Below, one piece after another: positions 18,275 through 28,586 of a stretch of DNA of 64,000 bases. The notes beneath the pieces were generated by a model, which made no database searches, had not been told where the DNA came from, and saw only the letters and a program-made list of their open reading frames with translations. Within the stretch, counting starts at the first letter, position 1. Each line of letters begins with the position of its first letter. The position numbers and the translations under genes are program-made. Source of the stretch: JAZKJD01 sp040384585 (lineage in GTDB: Bacteria; Pseudomonadota; Gammaproteobacteria; Diplorickettsiales; Diplorickettsiaceae); assembly GCA_040384585.1 (NCBI GenBank), contig JAZKJD010000007.1, positions 1 through 64,000 of the forward strand, given 5' to 3'.

Positions 18275-19339
18275 TTAAGAATTGTTTGTCACAACTAATC
18301 GTAAAGGTACTCCTTCCGATAAGTTCTCTATTTCTTCAGATCCCAAATTTTTATTAAAAAATGCAGCTTTACCCTTCAAATCTAGGGATGATGCATTATC
18401 CAGATATTTCTTTTTAAACTCCTCAATCATTTCATCAGCATGTTTCTCAGGATATTCCGATAAAAGAAAGGGTACGATTAAGGAAATAAAATACAGTTCC
18501 TCTTCAGCTATCCTCCTAAACTCTGAGGGATACTGAATATCTCCATCTTCTACCGAATTAACTATATTGGGGAACATTTGCTTATTTTTTTTGATCGTAT
18601 TTTCCAATGTATCAACAATAAGGTTATTCAAACGTTTTTTATAAAAATCAACTGAAGCTTTATTTTCTGTATTAGCAGTAGCACATAAAGCTTTCCGTAG
18701 AGTATCTTTGCCTATTTTTTTTGAATCGCACACAAGACTCGCAACAATAATAATGGCTCTACTCGACTTCAGGGGATCGTTAGCAAATTTATTTAATGGC
18801 CCAGGAATAGAAAAAAACCACCTAAAAGCACGAACAGCATTTGCAAATAGATTAGCGATTGCTTTATCAAGTTCAAACGAACGATATAAAGTTCGCCAAG
18901 CCAGCGCAGCCACTATAACTCCTGTTGCCACTTTAATTTTTAGATGGTCAGCATCTAATGTCTCATGGTAATCGTCTAGAGAGGCAATATCGCTAGACAA
19001 AGAAACACCTAAAAGTTCAACAGCTTCTAATAAAGATCGAACAAGACTCACCGAAAATTTAATGGTGTCAAAAATGGGATCGACAGCATATGAAGAATAG
19101 TAACCCGCAAGGCTTGGCACTACGCTTTTTAAAAGCGTTGGTGTGATATAAGTAATAGCGCTGACCATTCTTTCATTTTTTTTAAGAAAAAAACGAAACC
19201 ATGACGATTCCAGATCAATTTCATCTTTTAAATAGGCAATGGCCTTAGAATCCAATTCAACCTTAGATTCATTCCTAGAAATAAATAAATCTAATAATGA
19301 TTTGATAGCAAACTTATATTTTTCCGCATAGGTGTTCAT
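18275..19339 (-). CDS. Unrecognised 354-residue protein
   Basis: No family recognised. Charged N-terminus; two weak hydrophobic stretches at about 60-80 (YITPTLLKSVVPSLAGYYSS) and 135-150 (VATGVIVAALAWRTLY); the remainder is helical, with many Lys/Glu. It is followed by the frameshifted gene with a 9-base gap. Like the 737-residue protein at 2924, it is lineage-specific in appearance and could be a host-directed effector; this is a guess from style only. Confidence 0.6.
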   Translation of the reverse strand: MNTYAEKYKFAIKSLLDLFISRNESKVELDSKAIAYLKDEIDLESSWFRFFLKKNERMVSAITYITPTLLKSVVPSLAGYYSSYAVDPIFDTIKFSVSLVRSLLEAVELLGVSLSSDIASLDDYHETLDADHLKIKVATGVIVAALAWRTLYRSFELDKAIANLFANAVRAFRWFFSIPGPLNKFANDPLKSSRAIIIVASLVCDSKKIGKDTLRKALCATANTENKASVDFYKKRLNNLIVDTLENTIKKNKQMFPNIVNSVEDGDIQYPSEFRRIAEEELYFISLIVPFLLSEYPEKHADEMIEEFKKKYLDNASSLDLKGKAAFFNKNLGSEEIENLSEGVPLRLVVTNNS

Positions 19340-19620
19340 ATATTATTGTCTAGAATAAGTAATGATATATAGAAAATTTATAATACAGATAGATTATTAA
19401 TAATAACTTAAATATAAATCAAAATTTTTTTCAGGCCTTTGCACGCTACAAAAATTAAAAAGCGGCAGGGGTGCCAGTAAATGCGACTTCTTTTTGTGGC
19501 GCAAAGCCAACAAAAAAAAGCGCATCCGGTGGCAGAATCCACCTCCCTTTCCTTTGTACGGTGAACTAATTGCTAATAAAAGGATACGTTTGAAGGAACC
19601 TTGCTAGGGTATGCCTGTAG
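19340..19620. other. Intergenic region with repeat A
   Basis: AT-rich up to 19435, then a full palindromic family A element (19436-19563). The remaining bases precede the GT87-like gene. No other feature seen. Confidence 0.5.
19436..19563. repeat. Palindromic repeat family A, complete copy
   Basis: About 128 bases. Outer ends cctttgcacgctacaaaaa and ctttgtacggtg; inner arms ggtgccagtaaatgcg / cgcatccggtggcag; centre cttctttttgtggc / gccaacaaaaaaaag around a short loop. The same design recurs at 21895-21969, 56047-56157 and 57437-57556. Could fold into a long RNA hairpin. Confidence 0.8.
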
Positions 19621-21081
19621 ATGTTACTGTCTTTTACTATGCTACAAAAAATCACTCATTTTCTTTTATTACTATTAGGAATCTGTATTCTTAGCGGATT
19701 ATTTTGTATCAGCTATACCTATCCAATTACCTTAGGAAAAAACAGCATTCTTTATAGTGATTATGGTAAATTTTATCATTCACAACGTCTTTTTATCGAA
19801 GGAAAAAATATCTATTCCCCAGTTTATTTTATTAAAAATAAAAAACACTCTGCACCCGGGCACGGACTTTTATCCAAGCAAACCAAACCACCGCACGCTA
19901 TCATTCGCTTAGCGGGAAATCTCAATCCACCTTTCTTTACCTTAATCAGCTTCCCTCTGGCTTATTTGAGTTTTTCCAAAGCCCTTTTGTTGTGGACTTT
20001 TTTTTCGATGTTAGCAGGGTGTCTGAGTATTCTAGCAATACAACAAAAACTCGAGCCTCGTTCTATTTTTTCATTACCAAGCTGTTTGTTACTTTTAATC
20101 GGTTTTATTAGCTACTTCCCCACCTTTGCTACCCTACAGTTTGGCCAGGTTAGTTTATTACTGCTACCTCTTCTGGTATTAGGATGGCGTGCCGCACATG
20201 ATCAAAAAAGCACAAAAGCTGCCATTTTTTTAGGTCTAGCCGCCAGTGTAAAGCCATTTATCGGCTTATTTTTGCTTTATTTTTTAATCCGTAAGGAATG
20301 GCGTGCACTCCTAATCTTTGTTGCAAGCATCCTGATTTGCGGCCTAATATCAATCGCATTTTTTGGCATTGATACGTATTACTCTTATTATCAAGCCTGT
20401 CATCAGATAGTTTGGGCTGCCTCAAGCTGGAACGTTTCTATTTATGGCTTTTTATTACGTCTTATCGGAGGGACTGAAACAAACACTCCCTTACTATCCA
20501 TACCCGGTCTATTGATTTTCGCTTATTTTTTCTTGTCTGCTTTGCTTTTATTGGCCCTCATTGACTTCCTACGTCCTACCCCTGCGATTGATCCACAGGA
20601 AAAGACTGATCTTGATTTTTCCATTATTTTACTAGGAATGCTCTTACTTTCTCCTTTGGGTTGGATGTATTATTTTCCCTTGCTAAGTATTCCGTTTCTC
20701 ATTCTGTGGAATTTTCCTAAAAAAGGACTTTTACCCATTGGCTTGCCGCTATTATTGGCAACGTTTCTTCTGTTAACGAATATTCCTATTCCCTTAATAC
20801 CAAGCCATGAAATAAAAGCGAATAATGTTCACCATGTGTTTCTAGGCTCTAGTCTTTATTTTTCAGCACTGATTGGGTTATCCGCTCTACTTTTTTTTAT
20901 ACGTCAGCAACTAAGAAAAAAACCTGTGCTCTATTTTGAAAGAATACCCGCTAGCCTGCTATTATTAGTCTGCGTCGTTGTTTTTTTACCTTCTATCCTT
21001 GGCATCACAAAGGCAAGCAATAACTGGATGCGTTATGCCGCCAATTATGCTAAAGAATACACACTCATTTCTCAGGACTAA
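19621..21081 (+). CDS. GT87-like (DUF2029) membrane glycosyltransferase
   Basis: 486 residues with about ten to twelve membrane helices. After the first helix the loop contains YSDYGKFYHSQRLFIEGKNIYSP and, later, GNLNPPFFTLISFPLAYLS, both typical of the DUF2029/GT87 GT-C family, in which the DxxxY acidic residue in the first loop is catalytic. Relatives transfer mannose or arabinose from polyprenyl-phosphate sugars to envelope glycans. A second ATG at 19636 is an equally possible start. Its 3' end lies 7 bases before lgt. Confidence 0.8.
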   Translation: MLLSFTMLQKITHFLLLLLGICILSGLFCISYTYPITLGKNSILYSDYGKFYHSQRLFIEGKNIYSPVYFIKNKKHSAPGHGLLSKQTKPPHAIIRLAGNLNPPFFTLISFPLAYLSFSKALLLWTFFSMLAGCLSILAIQQKLEPRSIFSLPSCLLLLIGFISYFPTFATLQFGQVSLLLLPLLVLGWRAAHDQKSTKAAIFLGLAASVKPFIGLFLLYFLIRKEWRALLIFVASILICGLISIAFFGIDTYYSYYQACHQIVWAASSWNVSIYGFLLRLIGGTETNTPLLSIPGLLIFAYFFLSALLLLALIDFLRPTPAIDPQEKTDLDFSIILLGMLLLSPLGWMYYFPLLSIPFLILWNFPKKGLLPIGLPLLLATFLLLTNIPIPLIPSHEIKANNVHHVFLGSSLYFSALIGLSALLFFIRQQLRKKPVLYFERIPASLLLLVCVVVFLPSILGITKASNNWMRYAANYAKEYTLISQD

Positions 21082-21088
21082 CATTATT

Positions 21089-21871
21089 ATGCTGCCTTAT
21101 CCTTCTATCAACCCCATTGCTTTTAGTCTAGGTCCACTTAAAGTACATTGGTATGGATTAATGTACGCGGTTGGATTTATAGGGGCTTGGTTATTAGCAA
21201 GTTATCGCGCTAAAAAACCCAATAGTGGTTGGACACCTGATCAAGTCAGCGATCTGCTTTTTTATACGGCACTTGGCGTTATTTTAGGTGGCCGTATCGG
21301 TTATATGCTCTTTTATGATTTCAGTAACTTTCTAGCCCAACCCTGGATTATCTTTAAAGTCTGGCAAGGCGGCATGTCATTTCATGGCGGATTATTAGGT
21401 GTTCTTTTAGCATTTTATTTATTTACCCGAAAAACGAGTAAACACTTTTTTGACATTACCGACTTTGCAGCCCCGCTGGTACCGATGGGTCTTGGCGCAG
21501 GACGAATTGGCAATTTTATCAATGGAGAACTATGGGGAAGAATAACCGATATGCCTTGGGCAATGGTATTTCCCCATGCAGGCCAATTACCACGCCACCC
21601 TTCGCAACTCTATGAATTCTTTTTTGAAGGCGTTATATTATTTTTATTTCTATGGATTTACTCTAGTAAAAAGAGACCTCGCATGGCTGTTTCTGGCTGG
21701 TTCGCCCTTTTATACGGCATTTTTCGCTTTATACTTGAATTCTTTCGCCAACCGGACGCACAAATTGGTTTCATCGCCTGGAATTGGTTAACCATGGGTC
21801 AACTACTCTCTTTACCGATGATTATCGTAGGATTAGTGTTGCTTTATAAAGCGCATGCACTGCAACGATAG
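21089..21871 (+). CDS. lgt: Prolipoprotein diacylglyceryl transferase
   Basis: 260 residues; start at 21089 because homologues begin MLxYPxI(N/D)PIAFSLGPLKVHWYGLMY; longer readings add unrelated residues. Family landmarks are HWYGLMY, GGRIGYMLFY, WQGGMSFHGGLLG (with the essential His), the Lgt signature GRIGNFINGELWGR, and HPSQLYE. The inner-membrane enzyme attaches diacylglycerol to the lipobox Cys of lipoproteins such as MltB and RlpA in this window. Preceded by an agga ribosome site. Confidence 0.97.
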   Translation: MLPYPSINPIAFSLGPLKVHWYGLMYAVGFIGAWLLASYRAKKPNSGWTPDQVSDLLFYTALGVILGGRIGYMLFYDFSNFLAQPWIIFKVWQGGMSFHGGLLGVLLAFYLFTRKTSKHFFDITDFAAPLVPMGLGAGRIGNFINGELWGRITDMPWAMVFPHAGQLPRHPSQLYEFFFEGVILFLFLWIYSSKKRPRMAVSGWFALLYGIFRFILEFFRQPDAQIGFIAWNWLTMGQLLSLPMIIVGLVLLYKAHALQR

Positions 21872-21894
21872 CTTGAAATTCTGTGCTATCTTTT

Positions 21895-21969
21895 CGGGGT
21901 CCTGTCACTGGGATAGCCTTTTTTTGTCAGCTTACGCTACAAAAGAAAGTCTATCCCGTGCCACCCCGT
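21895..21969. repeat. Palindromic repeat family A, reverse orientation
   Basis: cggggtcctgtcactgggat ... atcccgtgccaccccg with central tttttttgtcagcttacgctacaaaaga; it is the reverse complement of the design at 57437-57556. Placed just after lgt, it could serve as its terminator. Confidence 0.7.
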
Positions 21970-22021
21970 TTTCTTACCAATCTTTTTTGAAAATGCGATA
22001 AAGATCTGAAAATAGTAAAAA

Positions 22022-23383
22022 ATGTCTATAAAAGTCGTTCAAAAAAATTTTTTTTCTGAAAGTAAACACTTATTAGTGTTATCAATACCGCTTATCATGA
22101 GTGGTTTTATTGAAACCTCTATCGGTTTTTTTTCTAATATATTTCTTGCCCATCTGGGTGCAGAAAGTCTTGCTGCTGGTGCTCTGGTAAATTGGGTATT
22201 TACCACGATTATGGTCATTCTATGGGGCACTTTTTCTGTGATTTCCACCTTAGTAGCACGTTATTATGGTACAAAAAACCACGAGCAAATACGTTCAGTA
22301 CTTTATGCAGGCCTATTACTGGCTTTACTACTCATGCTACCTTCCATGCTATTGTTATGGAATCTTGCCCCTATTTTTTTATTTTTTGGACAAAAACCTA
22401 GTACCGTTTTGTTAGCACAATCTTATTTACACGGTCTGACTTGGGCGATTATTCCTGAATTTATTATCGCCATATTACTACAATTTGTCGCAGGACTCGG
22501 CCGAACTAAAACCAACTTAGCATTCAGTTTATTGTTTGTTCCGATAAGTATTTTTTTCAATTATAGTTTGATGTTTGGAAAGTTTGGTCTACCAGCGCTT
22601 GGCATTGCCGGTATCGGTTGGGGAGCTGCACTTTCTTTTTGGATTATCGCCATCGGGTTCATCGTCTATTTTTCCTTAAATAAAAGTTACCGATCCTATC
22701 TCCAACTTCCTGATTCTCAAAAAATGGTACCGGCATTAAAAGAAATTTTTCAGGTAGGTCTTCCTTTAGGGTTAATGTATTGCGTTGAAGTTGGTTTTTT
22801 TCTAGCGATGAGCATCATGATGGGACTGATTAGCCAAGATACCCTGAGCGCCAATCAAGTTGCCTTACAATTTTTCTGGTTATTTTCTATTGTAACCTTT
22901 GCATTAGCACAAGGAATTACGATTCGAGTCGGTCATAGTGTAGGTAATAATGATAGAAAAGCCGTTCATTACGCCACCTATCTGGGTGTTTTCTATGCGT
23001 GTGGTTTTATGTTTATTATTGCAATGCTTTATTGGAAATTTCCCGACAAATTAATTCGTATTGATTTCGATCTAGACAATGCAAAAAATGCAACTATTAT
23101 CCATTTAGCAAAAAACTTTTTATTGATAGCCGCACTAGTACAATTCATTGAAGCGGCACGCTTCGCTTTTTTTGGTGCCTTGCGTGGTTTAAAAGACACT
23201 CAATTTACGCTGCTAACTTCTATTTTAATCTTTTGGATGATTGCATTACCGCTAGCTTACCTTAGCGTAGCCTATTCTTCTCAAGGTTATGGAATTTGGT
23301 GGGCAACCCTATTCGGCGAAATAATAGGCACCCCCTTGCTGATTTGGCGATACCGTCGTAAGGTACAAGAATATCTTTTTTAG
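22022..23383 (+). CDS. MATE family efflux transporter
   Basis: 453 residues, twelve hydrophobic segments in two similar halves as in NorM-type MATE exporters (IPLIMSGFIETSIGFFSNIFLAHLGAESLAAGAL at the start; LPLGLMYCVEVGFFLAMSIMMG at the start of the second half). Such proteins expel drugs or cationic metabolites using Na+ or H+. Closely followed by gpmI (8 bases). The substrate is unknown. Confidence 0.93.
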   Translation: MSIKVVQKNFFSESKHLLVLSIPLIMSGFIETSIGFFSNIFLAHLGAESLAAGALVNWVFTTIMVILWGTFSVISTLVARYYGTKNHEQIRSVLYAGLLLALLLMLPSMLLLWNLAPIFLFFGQKPSTVLLAQSYLHGLTWAIIPEFIIAILLQFVAGLGRTKTNLAFSLLFVPISIFFNYSLMFGKFGLPALGIAGIGWGAALSFWIIAIGFIVYFSLNKSYRSYLQLPDSQKMVPALKEIFQVGLPLGLMYCVEVGFFLAMSIMMGLISQDTLSANQVALQFFWLFSIVTFALAQGITIRVGHSVGNNDRKAVHYATYLGVFYACGFMFIIAMLYWKFPDKLIRIDFDLDNAKNATIIHLAKNFLLIAALVQFIEAARFAFFGALRGLKDTQFTLLTSILIFWMIALPLAYLSVAYSSQGYGIWWATLFGEIIGTPLLIWRYRRKVQEYLF

Positions 23384-23391
23384 ACTGATTT

Positions 23392-24948
23392 ATGTCGAAC
23401 ACAAAACGACCCAAACCCATTCTCTTATTGATTCTCGATGGCTGGGGCTATCGTAAAGAAAATAATTATAACGCCATTGCCTTGGCTAAAAAGCCCTATT
23501 GGGATCACTTAATTCAGACTTGTCCCCATACCTTGTTAAAGGCATCAGGTCTATCGGTAGGACTACCGGAAGGGCAAATGGGAAACTCCGAAGTGGGACA
23601 CCTTACCATCGGTGCGGGTCGTGTCCTTCATCAGGACTTAACCCGTATTAATAAAGCTATTGCCGAAGGCGATTTTTTTAAAAATAAAGTATTTCTGTCC
23701 GCATTAAAAAAAGCAAAGCATTCACAAAAAGCAATCCATATTTTAGGTCTGTTATCCCCTGGCGGAATCCATAGCCATGAAAAGCAAATTTACGCGTTAT
23801 TACGATTGCTTTCACAAGAAGGTATAAAAAATTGCTATCTCCATGCTTTTCTCGACGGCCGCGACACGCCACCAAAAAATGCTCAAACATCATTGATAGC
23901 ACTAGAAAATGAATGCAAACAACTTGGACTTGGCAAAATAGCTTCACTCATCGGTCGTTATTATGCTATGGATAGAGATAAACGCTGGGAACGCACAAAA
24001 GAAGCGTATGATTGTTTAACGAGTGGAAAAGCCAATTATACGGCAACAACTGCTTTAGAAGGACTACAACAGGCCTATGACCGGGATGAGACGGATGAAT
24101 TTGTTAAACCCACCTGTATCCATGCAAGCAATCAGCCCCCAATAAAAATTGAAGATGGTGATGTCGTTTTTTTCATGAATTTTCGTGCTGATCGTGCACG
24201 ACAATTGAGTCGTGCTTTTCTTAACTCTGATTTTTCAGATTTTAAACGAATTTCACACCCTCGTTTACGTGATTTTGTTTCTTTAACACAATACGCCACG
24301 GATATCCCTAGTCATATCGCATTTCCCCAACAATCCCTAAAAAATGGTTTAGCTGACTATCTTTCCAAAAAAGGTTTAACCCAACTTCATATTGCAGAAA
24401 CAGAAAAATACGCCCATGTTACCTTCTTTTTTAATGGTGGTATTGAAGCTCCTTTCCCCAATGAAACACGGGTATTAATTCCCTCAAAAAAAGTGGCTAC
24501 TTATGATCGGGTACCGAAAATGAGTGCCTTAGAAATTACCCTACAAATTCTTGAAGCCATAGAGAGAAAGAAATACGATGTTATTATCTGTAATTTTGCT
24601 AATCCCGATATGTTAGGTCATACCGGAAATCTCATGGCAACAGAGAAAGCCATTACCTGTATCGATCAGTGTATCAATGACCTTATCACCGCACTAAAAA
24701 AACAAGGTGGTGAAGCCATTATTACGGCAGATCATGGTAATGCAGAATATATGTACGATGAAAAAACCCAACAAGCTCATACGGCACATACGACCGAACC
24801 TGTGCCTTTTATTTATGTTGGTAGACCAGCAAGAATTAGCAAGAAAGGCAATGGGACATTAGCCGATATCGCACCCACCTTACTGAATTTATTACATTTA
24901 CCACTACCCAAAGAAATGACAGGTCAAAATCTACTATTTCTTGAATAA
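23392..24948 (+). CDS. gpmI: 2,3-bisphosphoglycerate-independent phosphoglycerate mutase
   Basis: 518 residues, the normal length. LLILDGWGYR near the start, GQMGNSEVGHLTIGAGR with the phospho-accepting Ser (about 66), GRYYAMDRDKRWERT, and ADHGNAEYM near the C-terminus hold the Mn-binding and catalytic residues. Interconverts 3- and 2-phosphoglycerate in glycolysis. Follows the MATE gene by 8 bases. Confidence 0.97.
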   Translation: MSNTKRPKPILLLILDGWGYRKENNYNAIALAKKPYWDHLIQTCPHTLLKASGLSVGLPEGQMGNSEVGHLTIGAGRVLHQDLTRINKAIAEGDFFKNKVFLSALKKAKHSQKAIHILGLLSPGGIHSHEKQIYALLRLLSQEGIKNCYLHAFLDGRDTPPKNAQTSLIALENECKQLGLGKIASLIGRYYAMDRDKRWERTKEAYDCLTSGKANYTATTALEGLQQAYDRDETDEFVKPTCIHASNQPPIKIEDGDVVFFMNFRADRARQLSRAFLNSDFSDFKRISHPRLRDFVSLTQYATDIPSHIAFPQQSLKNGLADYLSKKGLTQLHIAETEKYAHVTFFFNGGIEAPFPNETRVLIPSKKVATYDRVPKMSALEITLQILEAIERKKYDVIICNFANPDMLGHTGNLMATEKAITCIDQCINDLITALKKQGGEAIITADHGNAEYMYDEKTQQAHTAHTTEPVPFIYVGRPARISKKGNGTLADIAPTLLNLLHLPLPKEMTGQNLLFLE

Positions 24949-25110
24949 AATCTCTTAAAAACAGAAAGCCTCCCTATCTAAAGCCGCTGCGCAATAAAGA
25001 AGCAATTCCCCTTTCAAACTCGCAAATCCACTAAAGTAACTTACACTGTAGTAAGGGGTAAGCTATCATCTATCAAGCACGAAACCCCTATTATAGATTA
25101 GGGAATGACG

Positions 25111-26463
25111 ATGAGACTAAAAATTCTATCTCTACTGCTTATCAGCACTTTATTAGGGTTTAGCAACACTACCTTTTCAAGTGATCCTGTAAAAACACCC
25201 TCGGCTTCCCAAACACCTCAAGAAGACACACTTTCCAAAGATGTCCTGCGCTTTAACCGGGAATTACAAATCATTAAAAGTGAATATGTTCAATCCACTT
25301 CAGAACATCAATTACTACAAAATGCCATGCAAGGTATGGCAAATGGCTTAGATCCTCATTCTAGTTTTTTAGACGCAGACGATTTAAAAGATCTTGAAAC
25401 TGCCACCACGGGTGAATTTAGTGGATTAGGTTTAGAAGTCGCAATGTCAGAAGGTTTACTACGCATCGTCACTCCCCTTGATGACAGTCCTGCACAAAAA
25501 GCCGGTATAAAATCCGGCGATTGGATTTTACGAATCAATAATATCCCTATTCAAGGTTTAACCTTACGAGAAGCTGTAAAAAAGATGCGCGGAAAAACAG
25601 GGACTATAATCCATCTTACGTTACTGCGTAAAGGATTACATAAACCTTTTACCGTTGATCTACAACGAGAAGTTATTCGTGTACAAAGTATTAAAGGTCG
25701 TATGCTGGCGCCTAATTTTGCCTATATTCGTATTAGCAGCTTTCAAGAAAATACCAGAAAAGATTTAGACAGATTGATGAATCAACTACAACATGGACAA
25801 AAAACGCCGATTAAAGGCTTAATACTTGATCTTAGAAACAATCCTGGCGGCTTACTAACAGCAGCAAGCGATGTCGCTAATGCCTTTCTTAATCCAAATA
25901 AAATGCAATTTAAGCAATTAATTGTTTATACGCATGGACAAACACCCGTCGCCAACATGAAAATCATCGCTAAACCTAACAATCAAATCTATCAAGGACC
26001 ACTTATTGTTTTAATCAATCAAGGCAGTGCATCGGGAGCAGAAATTGTTGCCGGAGCATTACAAGATAATAAGCGTGCTGTTATTCTAGGAACGAGAAGC
26101 TTTGGTAAAGGCTCTGTACAAACAGTGATTCCACTCGACGATACCAGCGCCCTTAAATTAACCACAGCCCTTTACTACACGCCGTCCGGTCGATCGATTC
26201 AAGCATCTGGGATTCTCCCTGATATCACACTAGACGAATTAAAAATCAATACACTGGACGAGGATCCTATTGAGGCGATTTATCTCCATGAGTCTGAATT
26301 AAAAGGACATCTACAAAATGGTAATACCACACCGAAAACAATCTTTGAAATGCCCACTACCATTGAGGCAAACGACCTAGTAAAAAGTGATTACCAATTA
26401 TTTGAAGCGTTTAACCTACTAAAAGGCATGGTGGTTTTAGAAGAAACACCGATGAAAAACTGA
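25111..26463 (+). CDS. ctpA: C-terminal processing serine protease (S41)
   Basis: 450 residues from 25111; this ATG has aggga about six bases upstream, whereas the ATG at 25105 abuts that site. N-terminal signal peptide (about 2-22), PDZ domain (about 100-180: GLGLEVAMSEGLLRIVTPLDDSPAQKAGIKSGD), and S41 peptidase core with LDLRNNPGG, the catalytic Ser in NQGSASGAEI and the Lys in RSFGKGSVQT. A periplasmic protease of the CtpA/Prc group, probably acting on peptidoglycan hydrolases or lipoproteins. Confidence 0.94.
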   Translation: MRLKILSLLLISTLLGFSNTTFSSDPVKTPSASQTPQEDTLSKDVLRFNRELQIIKSEYVQSTSEHQLLQNAMQGMANGLDPHSSFLDADDLKDLETATTGEFSGLGLEVAMSEGLLRIVTPLDDSPAQKAGIKSGDWILRINNIPIQGLTLREAVKKMRGKTGTIIHLTLLRKGLHKPFTVDLQREVIRVQSIKGRMLAPNFAYIRISSFQENTRKDLDRLMNQLQHGQKTPIKGLILDLRNNPGGLLTAASDVANAFLNPNKMQFKQLIVYTHGQTPVANMKIIAKPNNQIYQGPLIVLINQGSASGAEIVAGALQDNKRAVILGTRSFGKGSVQTVIPLDDTSALKLTTALYYTPSGRSIQASGILPDITLDELKINTLDEDPIEAIYLHESELKGHLQNGNTTPKTIFEMPTTIEANDLVKSDYQLFEAFNLLKGMVVLEETPMKN

Positions 26464-26482
26464 AAGTGCCGTGATAGAATCG

Positions 26483-26544
26483 AATTTTTTCGCTGTTTTC
26501 GCCTTGCGGATGACGACAATCACCCTGTTAGAGACAGCACCTAA
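26483..26544. repeat. Short dispersed repeat C, copy 1
   Basis: ttttttcgctgttttcgcc, then ttgcggatgacgacaa, then a diverged tail ending cagcacctaa. It matches the copy at 29775-29836 with about ten differences in 61 bases. It lies between the convergent ctpA and kinase genes and touches the kinase stop. Confidence 0.7.
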
Positions 26545-28568
26545 GAAATCACTTTTTTAGCGGCTTTTTTGGTTTCTTCAGCGACTTGAAGTAACTGCTG
26601 ATAGAGCACCTCAGCTTCTTCACGCGATTCTGCTTGCAATGCCGTTTCTATTTCTTGGCAAACTTGATCTAAGCGACTCGCACCACAATAACTCGACCCA
26701 CCCTTCCATTTATGTGCTAACGCACGTATTTCCGGCCAATTATTGTCCTGATGGTGTTGTTTTAGTTCTGCTATCTCTTTTACCAATCCACTTTCTAGTA
26801 AGGCCAATAACTCATGAAGTGTTTTTTCACTACCCAGTAATTTTAATGCCTTCTCTTTATCTAAAAGAGGCAGTAATTGTAAATTATCGGGGGATTTAGC
26901 CTGATTTTCTTTAAAAACAGAGGCTTGTGAGTGCGATAGAAACGCATTAAGGATTCCAGAAGCTTTCTCGGGGGTTAATGGTTTACTGTAGATTGCATTC
27001 ATTCCATTTTCAAGACAACGGCGTTTCTTGTCCTCATCTACGTGTGCGGTTAGTCCAATAATGGGGACCGATGGATTGCGCTGCCATTGTTTTAAACGAA
27101 GTCGACGTGTCATATCACAACCCTCTTCATCCGGTAGGCCAATATCCATCAATATAAGATCATAATGATTTTTTTCTATCAAGGTTAACGCTGTTTTTCC
27201 ATCCGGCGCGATATCAATTTGGCAATTAAAACTTAACAAAATACCCTTCGCCACTTTTGCAGCAATTGGATTATCTTCCACTACTAATACTTGACCTCCT
27301 GTCGTCACCGGATTCTCTTGTGAAGTAGGTATCGTGACTGCTTTTTTATCGACTAAACGCGTATCGCTTTCAAACGACACGACTTCTTCTATCCCATTCT
27401 CATCTTTTACTGATAATGATTCTTGTAACGGAATTAAACAAATAAACGTTGTACCCTTTCCTACCTCACTCTCGATACGAATCTCACCGTTTAAGTCATC
27501 GATAAATTGTTTAACCACGGAAAGGCCCAGCCCTGTTCCTGGATAAATTCCTTTATAGGCAGAAACTAAACGTGTAAAGCGCGTATAGACTTCGTTTTGT
27601 TTATCACGAGGAATACCCATCCCTGTATCACTGACACGGAGCTCAATAATTAATTCATCTGTGCGCGTTTTGTTTTTCATCAAACGTGCGCTGACTTTAA
27701 CCTCACCTTTATCAGTATATTTTAAGGCATTTGTAAGCAGTTCTAATATAATCCGTTGCACACGCACAGCATCACCGATCAAATAAGTCGGGATTTTATC
27801 GTCATAGTCTAATGTTAACGCTAATTTTTTTACTGTCGCTTTGGATCGATTCAAGCGTACAATTTGTTCTAATGTTTCTTTTAGATTAAATCTTTTTTTC
27901 AACAAGGGAATTTCACCGCTAGCCACAGTGATACTTTCTAATATCTTATTTAAAAACTCCAATAAAGCATCGCTGGATTGAACCAGATCATCGGCATATT
28001 CAGTGACTTTTTTTGGATTATCAGCTTGCATTTGAATCAACTGCGCACAACCCACAATTCCCGATAAAGGGGTTCGAATATCGTGACGCATGTTTTCTAG
28101 AAACTCAGTTTTTGCTTGATTTGCTGCCTCTGCTTTTTGCTTGGAAAGCCTCAAATTCTCTTCTAATATTTTTCGTTCAGTAATATCTACAGATGTACCT
28201 AGAATTCCAATACAGTTGCCATGTTTATCGCGCATGGGTAATTTATTAACCAACATGGTAATTCGAGAGCCGTCAGGCCTAATAAGGACTTCTTCCCCAT
28301 TTACTTTAGAATTCCCATTCATCACCTCCTGGTCTCCATACTTGAATAATTCAGATTCCCCTTGTCCCCAATCTAAAGTAAAGTCAGTCTCACCAATAAC
28401 TTCTTGTGGTAATTTTTTATTAACAAGATTTGCAAACTTCTGATTACATCCAAGGTACACAGAATCTGTATTTTTCCAAAAAATAAAATATGGAATCTGT
28501 TCTATTATATTATCTAAATAATCTTTTATATTAGTATTTATATCATTTTTTGAATTCTCTTTATTCAT
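26541..28568 (-). CDS. Soluble PAS hybrid histidine kinase (HisKA-HATPase-REC-Hpt)
   Basis: 675 residues from 28568 (aggaa site about 7 bases upstream; the ATG at 28574 is too close to it). Domains: PAS (about 15-135, ending VDITERK), HisKA with the phospho-His in ENMRHDIRTPLSG (about 160), HATPase_c with NALKYT, DTGMGIP and GTGLGLSVV, receiver with VVEDNP and the phospho-Asp in LILMDIGLP, and an Hpt domain with LAHKWKGGSSYCG. No membrane segment, so it senses something inside the cell. The full His-Asp-His relay needs an outside output regulator, not found nearby. It is 18 bases downstream of the SAHH-like gene. Confidence 0.93.
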   Translation of the reverse strand: MNKENSKNDINTNIKDYLDNIIEQIPYFIFWKNTDSVYLGCNQKFANLVNKKLPQEVIGETDFTLDWGQGESELFKYGDQEVMNGNSKVNGEEVLIRPDGSRITMLVNKLPMRDKHGNCIGILGTSVDITERKILEENLRLSKQKAEAANQAKTEFLENMRHDIRTPLSGIVGCAQLIQMQADNPKKVTEYADDLVQSSDALLEFLNKILESITVASGEIPLLKKRFNLKETLEQIVRLNRSKATVKKLALTLDYDDKIPTYLIGDAVRVQRIILELLTNALKYTDKGEVKVSARLMKNKTRTDELIIELRVSDTGMGIPRDKQNEVYTRFTRLVSAYKGIYPGTGLGLSVVKQFIDDLNGEIRIESEVGKGTTFICLIPLQESLSVKDENGIEEVVSFESDTRLVDKKAVTIPTSQENPVTTGGQVLVVEDNPIAAKVAKGILLSFNCQIDIAPDGKTALTLIEKNHYDLILMDIGLPDEEGCDMTRRLRLKQWQRNPSVPIIGLTAHVDEDKKRRCLENGMNAIYSKPLTPEKASGILNAFLSHSQASVFKENQAKSPDNLQLLPLLDKEKALKLLGSEKTLHELLALLESGLVKEIAELKQHHQDNNWPEIRALAHKWKGGSSYCGASRLDQVCQEIETALQAESREEAEVLYQQLLQVAEETKKAAKKVIS

Positions 28569-28586
28569 TAACATTTCCTACAAAAT

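Noticed and set aside
26464..26482. Another tRNA-like string (gccgtgatagaatcgaa)
   Set aside because: Only a few bases resemble the tRNA-Lys T-arm; no cloverleaf can be formed.
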